This document shows, in pieces, positions 55,354-64,000 of a DNA stretch of 64,000 bases. The position numbers were made by a program, and so were the translations under genes. The DNA comes from G965197005 sp965197005 (GTDB lineage: Bacteria > Pseudomonadota > Gammaproteobacteria > Pseudomonadales > Oceanobacteraceae), in the NCBI GenBank assembly GCA_965197005.1, contig OZ239982.1, positions 2,542,001 through 2,606,000 on the forward strand, in the 5' to 3' direction. The notes beneath the pieces were generated by a model. It had not been told where the DNA came from. It did no database searches and worked only from the letters and a program-made list of their open reading frames with translations. Every line of letters starts with the position of its first letter. Positions within the stretch are counted from its first letter, which is position 1.

Positions 55354-56616
55354 ATGTTTAACAATACTTCTATTGCCGATTTTGACCCTGAAATTTGGCA
55401 AGCCATTACCCAAGAAACCTCACGCCAAGAAGAACACATTGAGCTAATTGCCTCTGAAAACTACACCAGCCCTGCAGTTATGCAAGCCCAAGGCACACAG
55501 CTAACCAACAAGTATGCCGAAGGCTACCCTAACAAACGTTACTATGGTGGTTGTGAGAATGTTGATATTGTAGAAAGTCTTGCCATTGAACGTGCTAAAC
55601 AACTGTTTGCAGCAAGCTATGCCAACGTGCAACCCCATTCAGGTTCACAAGCAAATGCAGCGGTTTATTTAGCACTATGTGAAGCGGGCGATACCATTTT
55701 AGGCATGAGTCTGGCACATGGAGGGCATTTAACCCATGGCGCATCGGTTTCTTTTTCAGGTCGCTTATACAATGCCGTACAATATGGACTCAATCCAGAA
55801 ACAGGTGAAATTGACTACCAACAAGTAGCTGAATTAGCCAAAGAGCATCGTCCAAAAATGATTGTTGCCGGTTTTTCTGCTTACTCTAAAGTAGTAGATT
55901 GGCAACGCTTTAGGGAAATTGCCGATAGTGTAGGTGCTTATTTTATGGTTGATATGGCGCATATTGCAGGTTTGGTTGCCGCTGGCGTTTATCCTTCCCC
56001 CGTTGGTATTGCTGATGTAGTGACCACAACCACCCACAAAACATTACGAGGGCCTCGTGGTGGATTAATCCTCGCCAATGATAATGAAGAAATTCAAAAG
56101 AAATTAAATTTTGCACTCTTCCCTGGCATACAAGGCGGTCCGCTTATGCACGTTATCGCAGGTAAAGCGATATGCTTTAAAGAAGCGATGAGCGAAGAAT
56201 ATAAAACCTATCAGCAGCAAGTTGTAAAAAATGCCCGTGCAATGGCAAAACGCTTTATGGAAAGAGGCATTGATATTGTTTCAGGCGGCACAGATGACCA
56301 TCTATTTTTAGTTAATCTAATTGGCAAAAGCTATAGTGGCAAAGATGCCGATGCTGCCCTTGGTCGTGCTAATATTACCGTTAATAAAAATGCTGTCCCC
56401 AATGACCCACGTTCACCGTTTGTTACCTCAGGTTTGCGTATTGGCAGCCCTGCTATTACCACAAGAGGCTTTAAAGAAGCTGAAAGTGAACAAGTTGTAG
56501 ATTGGATTTGTGATATTTTAAATGCTCTAGAATCTGGCAATAATGAAAATGTAGAGCAACAAATAAAAGCTGAAGTAATCAAACTATGTCAGCGTTTTCC
56601 TGTGTATCAACATTAA
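55354..56616 (+). CDS. glyA: Serine hydroxymethyltransferase
   Basis: 420 residues. PLP enzyme making glycine and methylene-THF from serine. The Lys is in TTTTHKTLRGPRGG; HIELIASENYTSP is the N-terminal signature. First gene of the run to thiL. Confidence 0.97.
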   Translation: MFNNTSIADFDPEIWQAITQETSRQEEHIELIASENYTSPAVMQAQGTQLTNKYAEGYPNKRYYGGCENVDIVESLAIERAKQLFAASYANVQPHSGSQANAAVYLALCEAGDTILGMSLAHGGHLTHGASVSFSGRLYNAVQYGLNPETGEIDYQQVAELAKEHRPKMIVAGFSAYSKVVDWQRFREIADSVGAYFMVDMAHIAGLVAAGVYPSPVGIADVVTTTTHKTLRGPRGGLILANDNEEIQKKLNFALFPGIQGGPLMHVIAGKAICFKEAMSEEYKTYQQQVVKNARAMAKRFMERGIDIVSGGTDDHLFLVNLIGKSYSGKDADAALGRANITVNKNAVPNDPRSPFVTSGLRIGSPAITTRGFKEAESEQVVDWICDILNALESGNNENVEQQIKAEVIKLCQRFPVYQH

Positions 56617-56631
56617 AATAAAGGAACTATT

Positions 56632-57108
56632 GTGTATTGCCCATTTTGCACTCATACCGAAACCAAAGTCATTGATTCTCGCCTAGTTGCCGATGGAGAA
56701 CAAATTAGACGGCGGCGTGAGTGTGGGCAATGTGGAGAGCGATTTACCACCTTTGAAGTTGCCGAACTCATTATACCTGGAGTGATTAAAGAAAATGGAA
56801 CACGCCAACCTTTCAATGAAGAAAAATTACGTGCAGGTATTTTACGTGCTTTAGAAAAACGTCCTGTTGGAGTAGAAACCATAGATGCCTGCATCATGCG
56901 TATTAAACACAAACTACGAGATACTGGAGAACGTGAATTAGCCAGCCGCAAAGTAGGCGAGTTTGTTATGAATGAATTACGTCAAATTGATCAAGTTGCC
57001 TATGTACGCTTCGCCTCTGTATATCGTGATTTTAAAGATATTGCTGAATTTAGTGCAGAAATAAAACGCCTCGCAGACGACCCACAAAACAATAACCCTT
57101 TAAATTAA
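56632..57108 (+). CDS. nrdR: Transcriptional repressor NrdR
   Basis: 158 residues from GTG with AAGGA upstream. Zinc ribbon CPFC...CGQC then ATP-cone domain. Represses ribonucleotide reductase genes in response to (d)ATP. Sits between glyA and ribD as in many Gammaproteobacteria. Confidence 0.96.
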   Translation: MYCPFCTHTETKVIDSRLVADGEQIRRRRECGQCGERFTTFEVAELIIPGVIKENGTRQPFNEEKLRAGILRALEKRPVGVETIDACIMRIKHKLRDTGERELASRKVGEFVMNELRQIDQVAYVRFASVYRDFKDIAEFSAEIKRLADDPQNNNPLN

Positions 57109-57112
57109 CTCC

Positions 57113-58219
57113 ATGAATAATCCGTACTTTATGCAACAAGCTTTACTGCTTGCTAAAAATGGTTTGTATAGCACTCAACCCAACCCTAGAGTGGGTTGTG
57201 TACTGGTTAAAAATGGACATATTATTGCAGAAGGTGCTCATCTAAAAGCAGGCGAGGCACACGCTGAAATTCATGCCCTTAAACAAGCAGGCAAGCAAGC
57301 ACAGGGAGCGACTGCTTATGTTACCTTAGAACCATGCAGTCATATTGGACGTACTGGCGCATGTGCAGATGCTTTAATTAAAGCAGGCATTAAACAGGTT
57401 ATTGCTGCCAGTTATGATCCTAACCCGCAGGTAGCAGGTCAAGGATTTAAAAAACTCAAAGATGCGGGTATAGAAGTATTAATAGAAAATCCAAATTCTG
57501 AACTAAGTATGCAAGCGCAAGCATTAAATGCAGGCTTTTTTATGCGCCACAATAAACAGCGTCCATTGGTGCGCCTAAAGCTGGCAATGAGCCTTGACGG
57601 GCGTACCGCCATGGCATCAGGAGAAAGCAAATGGATTACCAGCACCTTAGCCCGCCAAGATGTACAAAAATTGCGTGCCCAAAGTTGTGCCATATTAAGC
57701 ACTGCTCAATCAGTAATAACTGACAATGCCTCAATGAATGTCCGATTTGCTGAAGCCAACCTAAATGTAAGTAAGCACTTACAAAGACAGCCTTTACGAA
57801 TACTCCTTGATAGACAACAACGTATTTGTACAAACAGTCGTTTTATGCAACAAGCAGGAGATATTCTTATAGTTAGCCAGCAAAAAGAATTAAAACCTAC
57901 ACTAACTCGTTGCAATACATTAGGACAACTAAGCCACTATCAACAAACAGATAACGACTTAACAGGCTTATTACAAACTCTTGCACAACGCAATATTAAT
58001 GAAATACTGGTTGAAGCAGGAGCAAAACTTGCTGGCAGTTTGATTAAACAAGAACTTGTGGACGAATTAATAGTATACTGTGCGCCCATATTATTAGGTA
58101 ATTTGGCACAAGCCCTAGTAGAATTACCGCTACATGATATGCAGCAAAAAATACGCTGGCAATTTAAAGCCGTAACCCAAATAGACACCGACCTAAAACT
58201 GACTTTAACGCCAGCATAA
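57113..58219 (+). CDS. ribD: Bifunctional riboflavin deaminase/reductase RibD
   Basis: 368 residues. Deaminase domain with the zinc motif HAEIHAL...PCSHIGRTGACA, then the reductase domain (about 150-365). Second and third steps of riboflavin synthesis. No FMN riboswitch was seen upstream. Confidence 0.95.
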   Translation: MNNPYFMQQALLLAKNGLYSTQPNPRVGCVLVKNGHIIAEGAHLKAGEAHAEIHALKQAGKQAQGATAYVTLEPCSHIGRTGACADALIKAGIKQVIAASYDPNPQVAGQGFKKLKDAGIEVLIENPNSELSMQAQALNAGFFMRHNKQRPLVRLKLAMSLDGRTAMASGESKWITSTLARQDVQKLRAQSCAILSTAQSVITDNASMNVRFAEANLNVSKHLQRQPLRILLDRQQRICTNSRFMQQAGDILIVSQQKELKPTLTRCNTLGQLSHYQQTDNDLTGLLQTLAQRNINEILVEAGAKLAGSLIKQELVDELIVYCAPILLGNLAQALVELPLHDMQQKIRWQFKAVTQIDTDLKLTLTPA

Positions 58220-58229
58220 TGAGGAATAT

Positions 58230-59354
58230 ATGACATTAAATAGTATTGAAGAAATTATTGACGACTTACGTCAAGGCAAAATGATTATTCTCATGGACGA
58301 TGAAGACCGAGAAAATGAAGGCGATATTATTATTGCCGCAGAAAAAATAACCCCAGAAGCCATCAACTTTATGGTTACCGAAGCCCGAGGTCTAATTTGT
58401 TTACCATTAAGTGAAGAACGCTGTGATTATTTAGGTTTACCAGCTATGGTTAAAGGTAATGGTGCAAAATTTGCCACTCCATTTACCGTTTCTATTGAAG
58501 CTGCTGAAGGTGTAACCACCGGTATCTCTGCTGCCGATAGAGCACATACCATTAAAACAGCAGCCAATCCACAAAGTAAACCTGAAGATATTGTTCAACC
58601 GGGACACATTTTTCCCTTGCGAGCTCGATCTGGTGGCGTATTAAGCCGTGCAGGGCATACCGAAGCAGGTTGCGATTTAACTCGTTTAGCTGGTTTTACT
58701 CCAGCAGCAGCCATTGTTGAAATTATGAACCCCGATGGCAGTATGGCAAGACGTCCAGATTTAGAAAAATTTGCCAAAAAACACAATCTTAAAATAGGCA
58801 CCATTACCGATTTAATTCACTACCGTATGGCAAATGAAAAAACCATCGAACTAAAATCGAGTAACACCGTAAATACCCAATATGGCGAATTTATTTTACA
58901 TCAATTTAACGACTTAATTACCCAAGAAACCCATCTGGCATTAAGTATTGGTGAAATTAACGCACAACAACCCTGTTTAGTACGAGTGCAAAGTAGCAAC
59001 TTATTACGTGATACATTAACCTTACAAACAAATAACAGCAGTAGTTGGTCAACACACCAAGCATTAAATAAAATAGCCCAAGCAAAAACAGGGGTATTAG
59101 TGATGCTAAGTGCCGGTGAAAAAGAAAATATAAATACCAGTTTAGAAAATTACTTTAATCCTAATCAACCTATACGTAGCAGTAATACCGACAATTCAGG
59201 CGCATTTGTTACCATTGGCACAGGCTCGCAAATATTGCGTGAATTAGGTGTTGGTAAAATGCGCCTACTAAGCTCCCCCATGAAATATACAGGTATTGCT
59301 GGCTTTGATTTAGAAGTGATTGAAACCATTCCATACAACAGCAAGGAAAATTAA
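58230..59354 (+). CDS. ribBA: RibBA-type protein: DHBP synthase with degenerate cyclohydrolase II half
   Basis: 374 residues. N-terminal half is 3,4-dihydroxy-2-butanone-4-phosphate synthase (DDEDRENEGD, RAGHTEAGCDLTRLAG). The C-terminal half aligns to GTP cyclohydrolase II in outline, but the three-Cys zinc motif is missing, so that activity is probably gone and a separate ribA is needed elsewhere. The riboflavin synthase gene that often lies between ribD and ribBA is absent here. Confidence 0.9.
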   Translation: MTLNSIEEIIDDLRQGKMIILMDDEDRENEGDIIIAAEKITPEAINFMVTEARGLICLPLSEERCDYLGLPAMVKGNGAKFATPFTVSIEAAEGVTTGISAADRAHTIKTAANPQSKPEDIVQPGHIFPLRARSGGVLSRAGHTEAGCDLTRLAGFTPAAAIVEIMNPDGSMARRPDLEKFAKKHNLKIGTITDLIHYRMANEKTIELKSSNTVNTQYGEFILHQFNDLITQETHLALSIGEINAQQPCLVRVQSSNLLRDTLTLQTNNSSSWSTHQALNKIAQAKTGVLVMLSAGEKENINTSLENYFNPNQPIRSSNTDNSGAFVTIGTGSQILRELGVGKMRLLSSPMKYTGIAGFDLEVIETIPYNSKEN

Positions 59355-59356
59355 AC

Positions 59357-59839
59357 ATGCAAAACATTAAAACAATTGAAGGTACACTCACACCCAATAA
59401 CGGCAAATATGCCATTATCGTGACTCGCTGGAACGCCTTTGTCGTTGAAAGTTTAGTACAAGGAGCAGTTGGCTCTTTAAAAGCCCACGGTGTAAAAGAA
59501 CAAGACATTAAAGTTATTTATGTACCAGGTGCATTTGAAATACCCGTTACCGCTAAAAAAATAGCAAGTTTAAATAAATTTGATGCCATTATTGCCTTAG
59601 GTGCTGTTATTCGTGGTGGCACACCACATTTTGAATACGTTGCAGGAGAATGTGTAAAAGGGCTAAATAATGTAGCTTTAGAATATAATCTACCCGTTAG
59701 CTTTGGTGTATTAACCGTAGATAGTATTGAACAAGCCATTGAACGAGCTGGAACAAAAGCAGGCAATAAAGGTGAAGAAGCCGCCATGAGCGCATTTGAA
59801 ATGGTTTCTTTGCTAAATAATTTAGAGCAACAACTATGA
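59357..59839 (+). CDS. ribH: Lumazine synthase RibH
   Basis: 160 residues. Condenses the RibB and RibD products to lumazine. VTRWNAFVVESL, VPGAFEIPV, LGAVIRGGTPHF, VSFGVLTVDS. Overlaps nusB by four bases. Confidence 0.96.
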   Translation: MQNIKTIEGTLTPNNGKYAIIVTRWNAFVVESLVQGAVGSLKAHGVKEQDIKVIYVPGAFEIPVTAKKIASLNKFDAIIALGAVIRGGTPHFEYVAGECVKGLNNVALEYNLPVSFGVLTVDSIEQAIERAGTKAGNKGEEAAMSAFEMVSLLNNLEQQL

Positions 59840-60282
59840 GTGATGCCCCCAATATTAATTTAAAAGCACGCAAAAAAGCACGTAAAATTGCCATGCAAGC
59901 ACTGTATCAATGGCACATGAATGACACTCCATTACATGAGTTAGAGACACAATTTCGCCTAGAAAGTGATATGAACAAGGTTGATGCAGAATATTTTGTA
60001 GAAATTATTCACGGTGTTCCTAAAGAATTAAATACCTTAGACGCACGAATTGAACCCAAACTTTCACGTTCTATAAATAGTTTAACACCTGTTGAAATGG
60101 CGATTTTACGCTTAGCAGTCTATGAGCTTATTCATCGTTTAGATGTCCCTTATAAAGTTGTAATTAACGAAGCTGTAGAGCTTGCTAAAATATTTGGAGC
60201 AACAGATGGACATAAATTTGTAAACGGGGTACTCGATCAAATTGCACTACAAGAACGCAGTGCAGAAGTAAAAGGTAAATAA
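59836..60282 (+). CDS. nusB: Transcription antitermination protein NusB
   Basis: 148 residues, all helical; ARKIAMQALYQW, the central NSLTPVEMAILRLAVYEL and VINEAVELAKIFGATDGHKFVNGVLD. Works with NusE/NusA on rRNA operons. Confidence 0.96.
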   Translation: MSDAPNINLKARKKARKIAMQALYQWHMNDTPLHELETQFRLESDMNKVDAEYFVEIIHGVPKELNTLDARIEPKLSRSINSLTPVEMAILRLAVYELIHRLDVPYKVVINEAVELAKIFGATDGHKFVNGVLDQIALQERSAEVKGK

Positions 60283-60284
60283 AC

Positions 60285-61229
60285 ATGAGTGGCAATCATG
60301 AATTTGCCATTATTCAAGCATATTTTAACCAAGATTATCCACAACCTAATGCGCTAACACTTGGTATTGGTGATGATGCCTCTATATTACAACTTAAAGA
60401 TTGTCAGTTAATACAAAGTATTGATACCCAAGTAGCTGACATTCACTTTTTTGCCCAAGCTCCCGCCACCTTAATTGCCGAACGAGCATTGCGCACCGCC
60501 TGTAGTGATTTAGCCGCCATGGGTGCAATTCCTCTAAGTTTTCATTTAGCACTTAGCCTACCTAAATATGCACAAAAAGATGATTGGCTTAATGCCTTTG
60601 CAAGCGGTTTAAAACAAGCCGCCAAACAACTTAATATTGGATTAATAGGAGGCGATACCACCGCCAGCAAAGAACTTATTATCAGTATTATGGTGCAAGG
60701 TACATTAACCAATGAACAATTACCGCTAACTCGTTATAAAGCACAAATTGACGATGATATTTGGTTATCAGGAAAAATTGGACTAGCCCAACAAGCACTA
60801 AAACAAGAATTAATAAAAATAGATATTAATCATCTTAATCACCAATTACAGGCCTATTACCGACCCCAAGTACATATCCAATTAGGAAATGCCTTAACCA
60901 AACTAGCGCATAGCTGTATTGATGTCTCTGATGGTTTATTACAAGACGCTCAACACATTGCTCAACAATCTCAGGTTAGTATGCTATTTGATGGGCAAAA
61001 ACTCACCCAATGGTTAGCCCTTAAACAAGATAATTTCTGGCAAACACTAACAGGAGGAGATGACTATCAACTATTATTTACGGCACCTAAAAATGCACGT
61101 CAACGCATTTTAAAACTAAGTAATGAATTACAAATAATAGGTAAAGTAAACAAACAACAAGAACAACTCATTGAACTAACTCATGCCCCAAGTCCTATGC
61201 CTAAAAACTTGGGTTTTCAACATTTTTAA
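60285..61229 (+). CDS. thiL: Thiamine-monophosphate kinase ThiL
   Basis: 314 residues. Makes thiamine diphosphate. GIGDDASIL near the start, GGDTTASKE, CIDVSDGLLQDAQHI and GGDDYQLLF. Last of the glyA-to-thiL run. The usual next gene, pgpA, is not here; a thrB fragment and a phosphatase follow. Confidence 0.95.
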   Translation: MSGNHEFAIIQAYFNQDYPQPNALTLGIGDDASILQLKDCQLIQSIDTQVADIHFFAQAPATLIAERALRTACSDLAAMGAIPLSFHLALSLPKYAQKDDWLNAFASGLKQAAKQLNIGLIGGDTTASKELIISIMVQGTLTNEQLPLTRYKAQIDDDIWLSGKIGLAQQALKQELIKIDINHLNHQLQAYYRPQVHIQLGNALTKLAHSCIDVSDGLLQDAQHIAQQSQVSMLFDGQKLTQWLALKQDNFWQTLTGGDDYQLLFTAPKNARQRILKLSNELQIIGKVNKQQEQLIELTHAPSPMPKNLGFQHF

Positions 61230-61236
61230 TAACCCA

Positions 61237-61380
61237 TCACATAACGCTCACTTCTAATAGCAAGCTGTAAAATTGCATAAGGTCTTTGCTAATGGCATCA
61301 GCATCAGGGTGTTGTTGGTGCTCTTGGGTAAGCAAGCGGCTTAACCAAAAACGTAATGCCGCCGCTCGTACCATAACAAA
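61237..61380 (-). pseudogene. Duplicated 3' fragment of thrB
   Basis: In frame, RAAALRFWLSRLLTQEHQQ and DADAISKD match the C-terminus of homoserine kinase at 63824-64000. The surrounding frame is short and its beginning has no kinase motif, so no working protein is expected. The matched DNA is 61266-61368, against 63892-63997, with few differences and a 3-bp length change. Confidence 0.8.
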
Positions 61381-61524
61381 AAAAGCATTTACTTTAGCAT
61401 TATCTAAAATTATTGATTTTAAATAATATTTTATACTAAAAGGCAAATAAATATTTATCCGTCATTTATCTGTCATAACTCCTTTTTATACTTTATTTAC
61501 TCAACTTTAACCAAAGGAATTATT

Positions 61525-63036
61525 ATGAAAAAAACGCTTTATTTTTCTACCTTATTTGCTCTTATTGCCAGTGCTTCTAGCTATGCGGCAATGCCGTCTT
61601 ATCAAAGTAACAGCAGTTGGTACAACGATGGACAAAACTTGATTAAACAAAAATTAAATGCCCCTAAACCTAAAACCAAAGCAAAAAATATTATTTTATT
61701 TATCGGTGATGGTATGGGCATTTCTACACAAACCGCTGCACGTATTTTAGAAGGGCAGCAAAGAGGACAAACCGGAGAAGAAAATCAATTAAGTTTTGAA
61801 AAATTCCCCTATACTGCATTGGCTAAAACCTATAACACCAATCAACAAACGCCAGATTCCGCAGGTACGATGACGGCAATGGTTACTGGTGTTAAAACAA
61901 AAGCAGGCGTACTATCAGTTTCAGAGAAAGTATTGCGCTCTAATTGTAAAAGCTCTAAAGGTCGTGAACTGACTACCATTCTTGAGCTGGCAGAACGTAA
62001 GGGTAAATCCACTGGTGTGGTTTCTACCGCTCGCATTACACATGCCACACCTGCAGCAACCTATGCCAAAACCCCTGAACGTAACTGGGAAGACAGCTCT
62101 AAATTACCTAAAGGTGCAAAATGTAAAGACATTGCCGATCAGCTGGTAAATTTCTCTGTAGGTAATGGTATTGATGTAACTTTTGGCGGAGGTCGCCGTC
62201 ATTTTATTACCAAAGCCGAGGGTGGCAAACGTAAAGATGGACGCAATTTAATTAAAGAATGGCAAAACCGCTTTAAAGATGGTACTTATGTTGCAACTAA
62301 AGCCCAATTTGATGCGTTAAAACCAGCTAAAAACAAACGAGTTTTGGGTTTGTTGGCAAAATCTCATATGCGTTATGAAGCGGATCGTAAGGTAAAAAAT
62401 GATGAACCTTCTTTAAGTGAGATGACTGCAAAAGCCATTGATATTTTAAAACAGAATAAAAAAGGCTTTTTCTTAATGGTCGAATCAGGTCGTATTGACC
62501 ACGGACACCATGCAGGCAGTGCGTATAACGCTCTAACAGATACCATTGAATACGCTAAAGCAGTACAAACAGCAGTAAATAAAACCCATGATGATGACAC
62601 ACTCATTATTGTAACCGCTGACCATAGCCATGTATTTACCATTGCCGGTTATCCAACTCGTGGTAATCCCATTTTAGGTAAAGTAGTAGCAAATGATAAA
62701 AACGGTTTGGCCAAAGATAAGCCTGAATTAGCTAAAGACAATCTACCTTACACTACATTAGGTTATACCAACGGTCGTGGTTTTGCCGATTATGCTAATA
62801 CACAAGATGCTGATAAACGCTACGATGGTGAAATTGCAACAGGGCGTAAAAACCTGAATAAAATTGATACCACCTCCAGTGGTTATCATCAAGAAGCCTT
62901 AATTCCTTTAAGCTCTGAAACCCATGCCGCTGAAGACGTTGCTGTATTTGCAAAAGGACCCGGTGCGTTTTTATTTGCAGGTAATATTGAGCAAAATGTA
63001 ATTTTTCATGTGATGAAATACGTCGGTAATCTGTAA
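61525..63036 (+). CDS. phoA: Secreted alkaline phosphatase, PhoA family
   Basis: 503 residues with Sec signal (cut near SSYA). Nucleophile Ser in PDSAGTMTAM; metal ligands in FIGDGMG, MVESGRIDHGHHAG, VTADHSH and ETHAAEDV. Releases phosphate from monoesters outside the cytoplasm. SD AAAGGAA before the ATG. A hairpin ends it before the next gene. No Pho box recognised with confidence. Confidence 0.95.
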   Translation: MKKTLYFSTLFALIASASSYAAMPSYQSNSSWYNDGQNLIKQKLNAPKPKTKAKNIILFIGDGMGISTQTAARILEGQQRGQTGEENQLSFEKFPYTALAKTYNTNQQTPDSAGTMTAMVTGVKTKAGVLSVSEKVLRSNCKSSKGRELTTILELAERKGKSTGVVSTARITHATPAATYAKTPERNWEDSSKLPKGAKCKDIADQLVNFSVGNGIDVTFGGGRRHFITKAEGGKRKDGRNLIKEWQNRFKDGTYVATKAQFDALKPAKNKRVLGLLAKSHMRYEADRKVKNDEPSLSEMTAKAIDILKQNKKGFFLMVESGRIDHGHHAGSAYNALTDTIEYAKAVQTAVNKTHDDDTLIIVTADHSHVFTIAGYPTRGNPILGKVVANDKNGLAKDKPELAKDNLPYTTLGYTNGRGFADYANTQDADKRYDGEIATGRKNLNKIDTTSSGYHQEALIPLSSETHAAEDVAVFAKGPGAFLFAGNIEQNVIFHVMKYVGNL

Positions 63037-63054
63037 TTTTATAAACTCAGTCGT

Positions 63055-63081
63055 GCAAAAGGCTCTTTGTGAGCCTTTTGC
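63055..63081 (+). terminator. Hairpin after phoA
   Basis: GCAAAAGGCTC/GAGCCTTTTGC stem with TTTGT loop. It contains the GTG that would start a longer frame of the next gene, so it argues for that gene's ATG at 63096. Confidence 0.65.
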
Positions 63082-63095
63082 CTTATTGGATAACT

Positions 63096-63827
63096 ATGCA
63101 ACGTTTATTTTTAATTTTTATTTTAACCTTATTTACGCCTAAATTATTGGCAGATACTGCAAGCATTGCACTTAATATTGATTGTAAAAAAATTAATCCA
63201 CAAGAAATACGCGCAAATTATTTGTTAGTTGAGGCTAAACAGCAGCAATTAAGCAAAAAAATTACACGCACGGTTTTTGATTTTATGCGGACTAATAATA
63301 AACTGATTTATCATTATCCTAAATTGTATATTACAGATATTTGGTGGTTAGATGCGTTTTCTGAAATTCACTTAAAAAAAGCCTTTCTTTCATTTAAGCG
63401 AACTATAGAATATGAGCCTGTTGAGATTAAAATGTTAGTACGCCAACGTTGGCAAAAATTAAATCATTTATTTAACCCTAATTTGCTGAATGAGCTGAAA
63501 AAAATCAAACAAACACAACATGCTTGCTTAAATATCAGTCATTATCAAGGACGTATAGGACAAACCATGATACATATAAAATGGCTTGATAAATTAAAAT
63601 TACCACTTAGCTATAGTATGAGCAATCAAATGGGGCGCAAACAATACCAAATGCAGGCATTAAAACCTGTTCCTACAGATTTACTTAATGCCATTGATAC
63701 TTTTGATAGTACTGATTTTGCAGATATTGGTGATAACGAATCAGACCCCTTTTTAGCACGCATGATTAACTTAGGCTTTATTCATCATACCCATAGCAAT
63801 AACAAACATTCTCATACCCAACATTAA
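63096..63827 (+). CDS. Exported protein of unknown function
   Basis: 243 residues from ATG 63096. Signal peptide MQRLFLIFILTLFTPKLLAD. The mature part is basic and mixed alpha/beta without a motif I recognise; it ends in a His-rich tail (HHTHSNNKHSHTQH) that might bind metal. Overlaps the thrB stop by four bases, convergent. Probably co-inserted with phoA, since both lie between the two thrB tails. Confidence 0.65.
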   Translation: MQRLFLIFILTLFTPKLLADTASIALNIDCKKINPQEIRANYLLVEAKQQQLSKKITRTVFDFMRTNNKLIYHYPKLYITDIWWLDAFSEIHLKKAFLSFKRTIEYEPVEIKMLVRQRWQKLNHLFNPNLLNELKKIKQTQHACLNISHYQGRIGQTMIHIKWLDKLKLPLSYSMSNQMGRKQYQMQALKPVPTDLLNAIDTFDSTDFADIGDNESDPFLARMINLGFIHHTHSNNKHSHTQH

Positions 63828-64000
63828 GCCATAATTGAATTTAATAGAGCTTGGTTTTGTGCATCTTCTTGCTGTCTTTTTTTAAGTTTGTTGTAAAATT
63901 GCATAGGATCTTTGCTAATGGCATCAGCATCAGGGTGTTGTTGTTGGTGCTCTTGGGTAAGCAAGCGACTTAACCAAAAACGCAATGCCGCCGCTCGCAA
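63824..64000 (-). CDS. thrB: Homoserine kinase ThrB, C-terminal part (window edge)
   Basis: In frame to the edge: LRAAALRFWLSRLLTQEHQQ, then a C-terminal tail. The RAAALRFWLSRL segment is characteristic of the ThrB type of aminoglycoside-phosphotransferase fold. Catalyses homoserine phosphorylation in threonine synthesis. Gene start outside the window. Confidence 0.8.
   Translation of the reverse strand: MRAAALRFWLSRLLTQEHQQQHPDADAISKDPMQFYNKLKKRQQEDAQNQALLNSIMA

Noticed and set aside
57100..57115. FMN riboswitch before ribD
   Set aside because: Only four bases separate nrdR from ribD and no FMN element is visible upstream of glyA or ribBA.

Overview
The window is a chromosomal segment of an AT-rich gammaproteobacterium, tightly packed in most places. 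Supporting this: the tmRNA encodes the tag ANDENYALAA; the gene orders metX-metW-DUF4426-rdgB-hemW, lptD-surA-pdxA-rsmA beside amgK-murU-djlA, smpB/ratA-ratB/bamE/fur and glyA-nrdR-ribD-ribBA-ribH-nusB-thiL are those of Pseudomonas-like Gammaproteobacteria; Fur lacks the CxxC of the enterobacterial protein. The genus cannot be fixed from sequence alone. Genes for an outer membrane (LptD, SurA, BamE), lipoproteins and c-di-GMP signalling fit a free-living or biofilm Gram-negative cell.

Layout. 1-3.9 kb: two tandem RCC1-repeat surface lipoprotein genes, the first cut by the window edge. 3.9-6.7 kb: a gene-poor island with a 14-bp tandem array, duplicated terminators and two clusters of a GTGACTGTCC-type repeat on either side of a PIN/HTH toxin-antitoxin pair. 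6.8-10.7 kb: methionine (metXW), rdgB and hemW. 10.7-12.6 kb: an IS200/REP-associated-type tyrosine transposase gene flanked by the same repeat. 12.6-19.2 kb: gluQ, dksA, sfsA, YceI/cytochrome b561, SCO, and the complete EF-P lysylation set efp-epmA/epmB. 19.2-28.4 kb: a PilZ protein, a degenerate FimX-like EAL protein, ung, a glycosyltransferase, a solute-binding protein, an FAD oxidoreductase, rhodanese, transaldolase and TerB. 28.4-44 kb: the LPS/OMP block lptD-surA-pdxA-rsmA, a type II restriction-modification cassette with two methyltransferases, amgK-murU-djlA, uvrD, an HDOD protein and periplasmic ligase LigE. 44.1-44.8 kb: a further repeat island, in the opposite orientation. 44.8-51 kb: ssrA, smpB, an SNF transporter, ratAB, bamE, fur, ssb, MFS. 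51-55 kb: a five-PAS GGDEF-EAL protein. 55-61 kb: the glyA to thiL run. 61-64 kb: alkaline phosphatase and an unknown exported protein between a thrB 3' fragment and the end of thrB itself.

How the parts work together. ssrA and smpB form the trans-translation system; efp, epmA and epmB make active EF-P; amgK and murU recycle peptidoglycan; lptD, surA and bamE serve outer-membrane assembly; rib genes with glyA and thiL cover riboflavin, one-carbon and thiamine cofactors. The PilZ, EVL and GGDEF-EAL proteins point to c-di-GMP control.

The most unusual signals are the repeat islands. About forty copies of a unit centred on GAC(T)GTC are confined to gene-free islands, and partial copies break again and again at the centre of that small dyad. 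One island surrounds the transposase. Also notable are three apparent insertions at conserved loci: the toxin-antitoxin pair inside repeats, the restriction-modification cassette between lptD and amgK, and the phosphatase pair flanked by a copied thrB tail.
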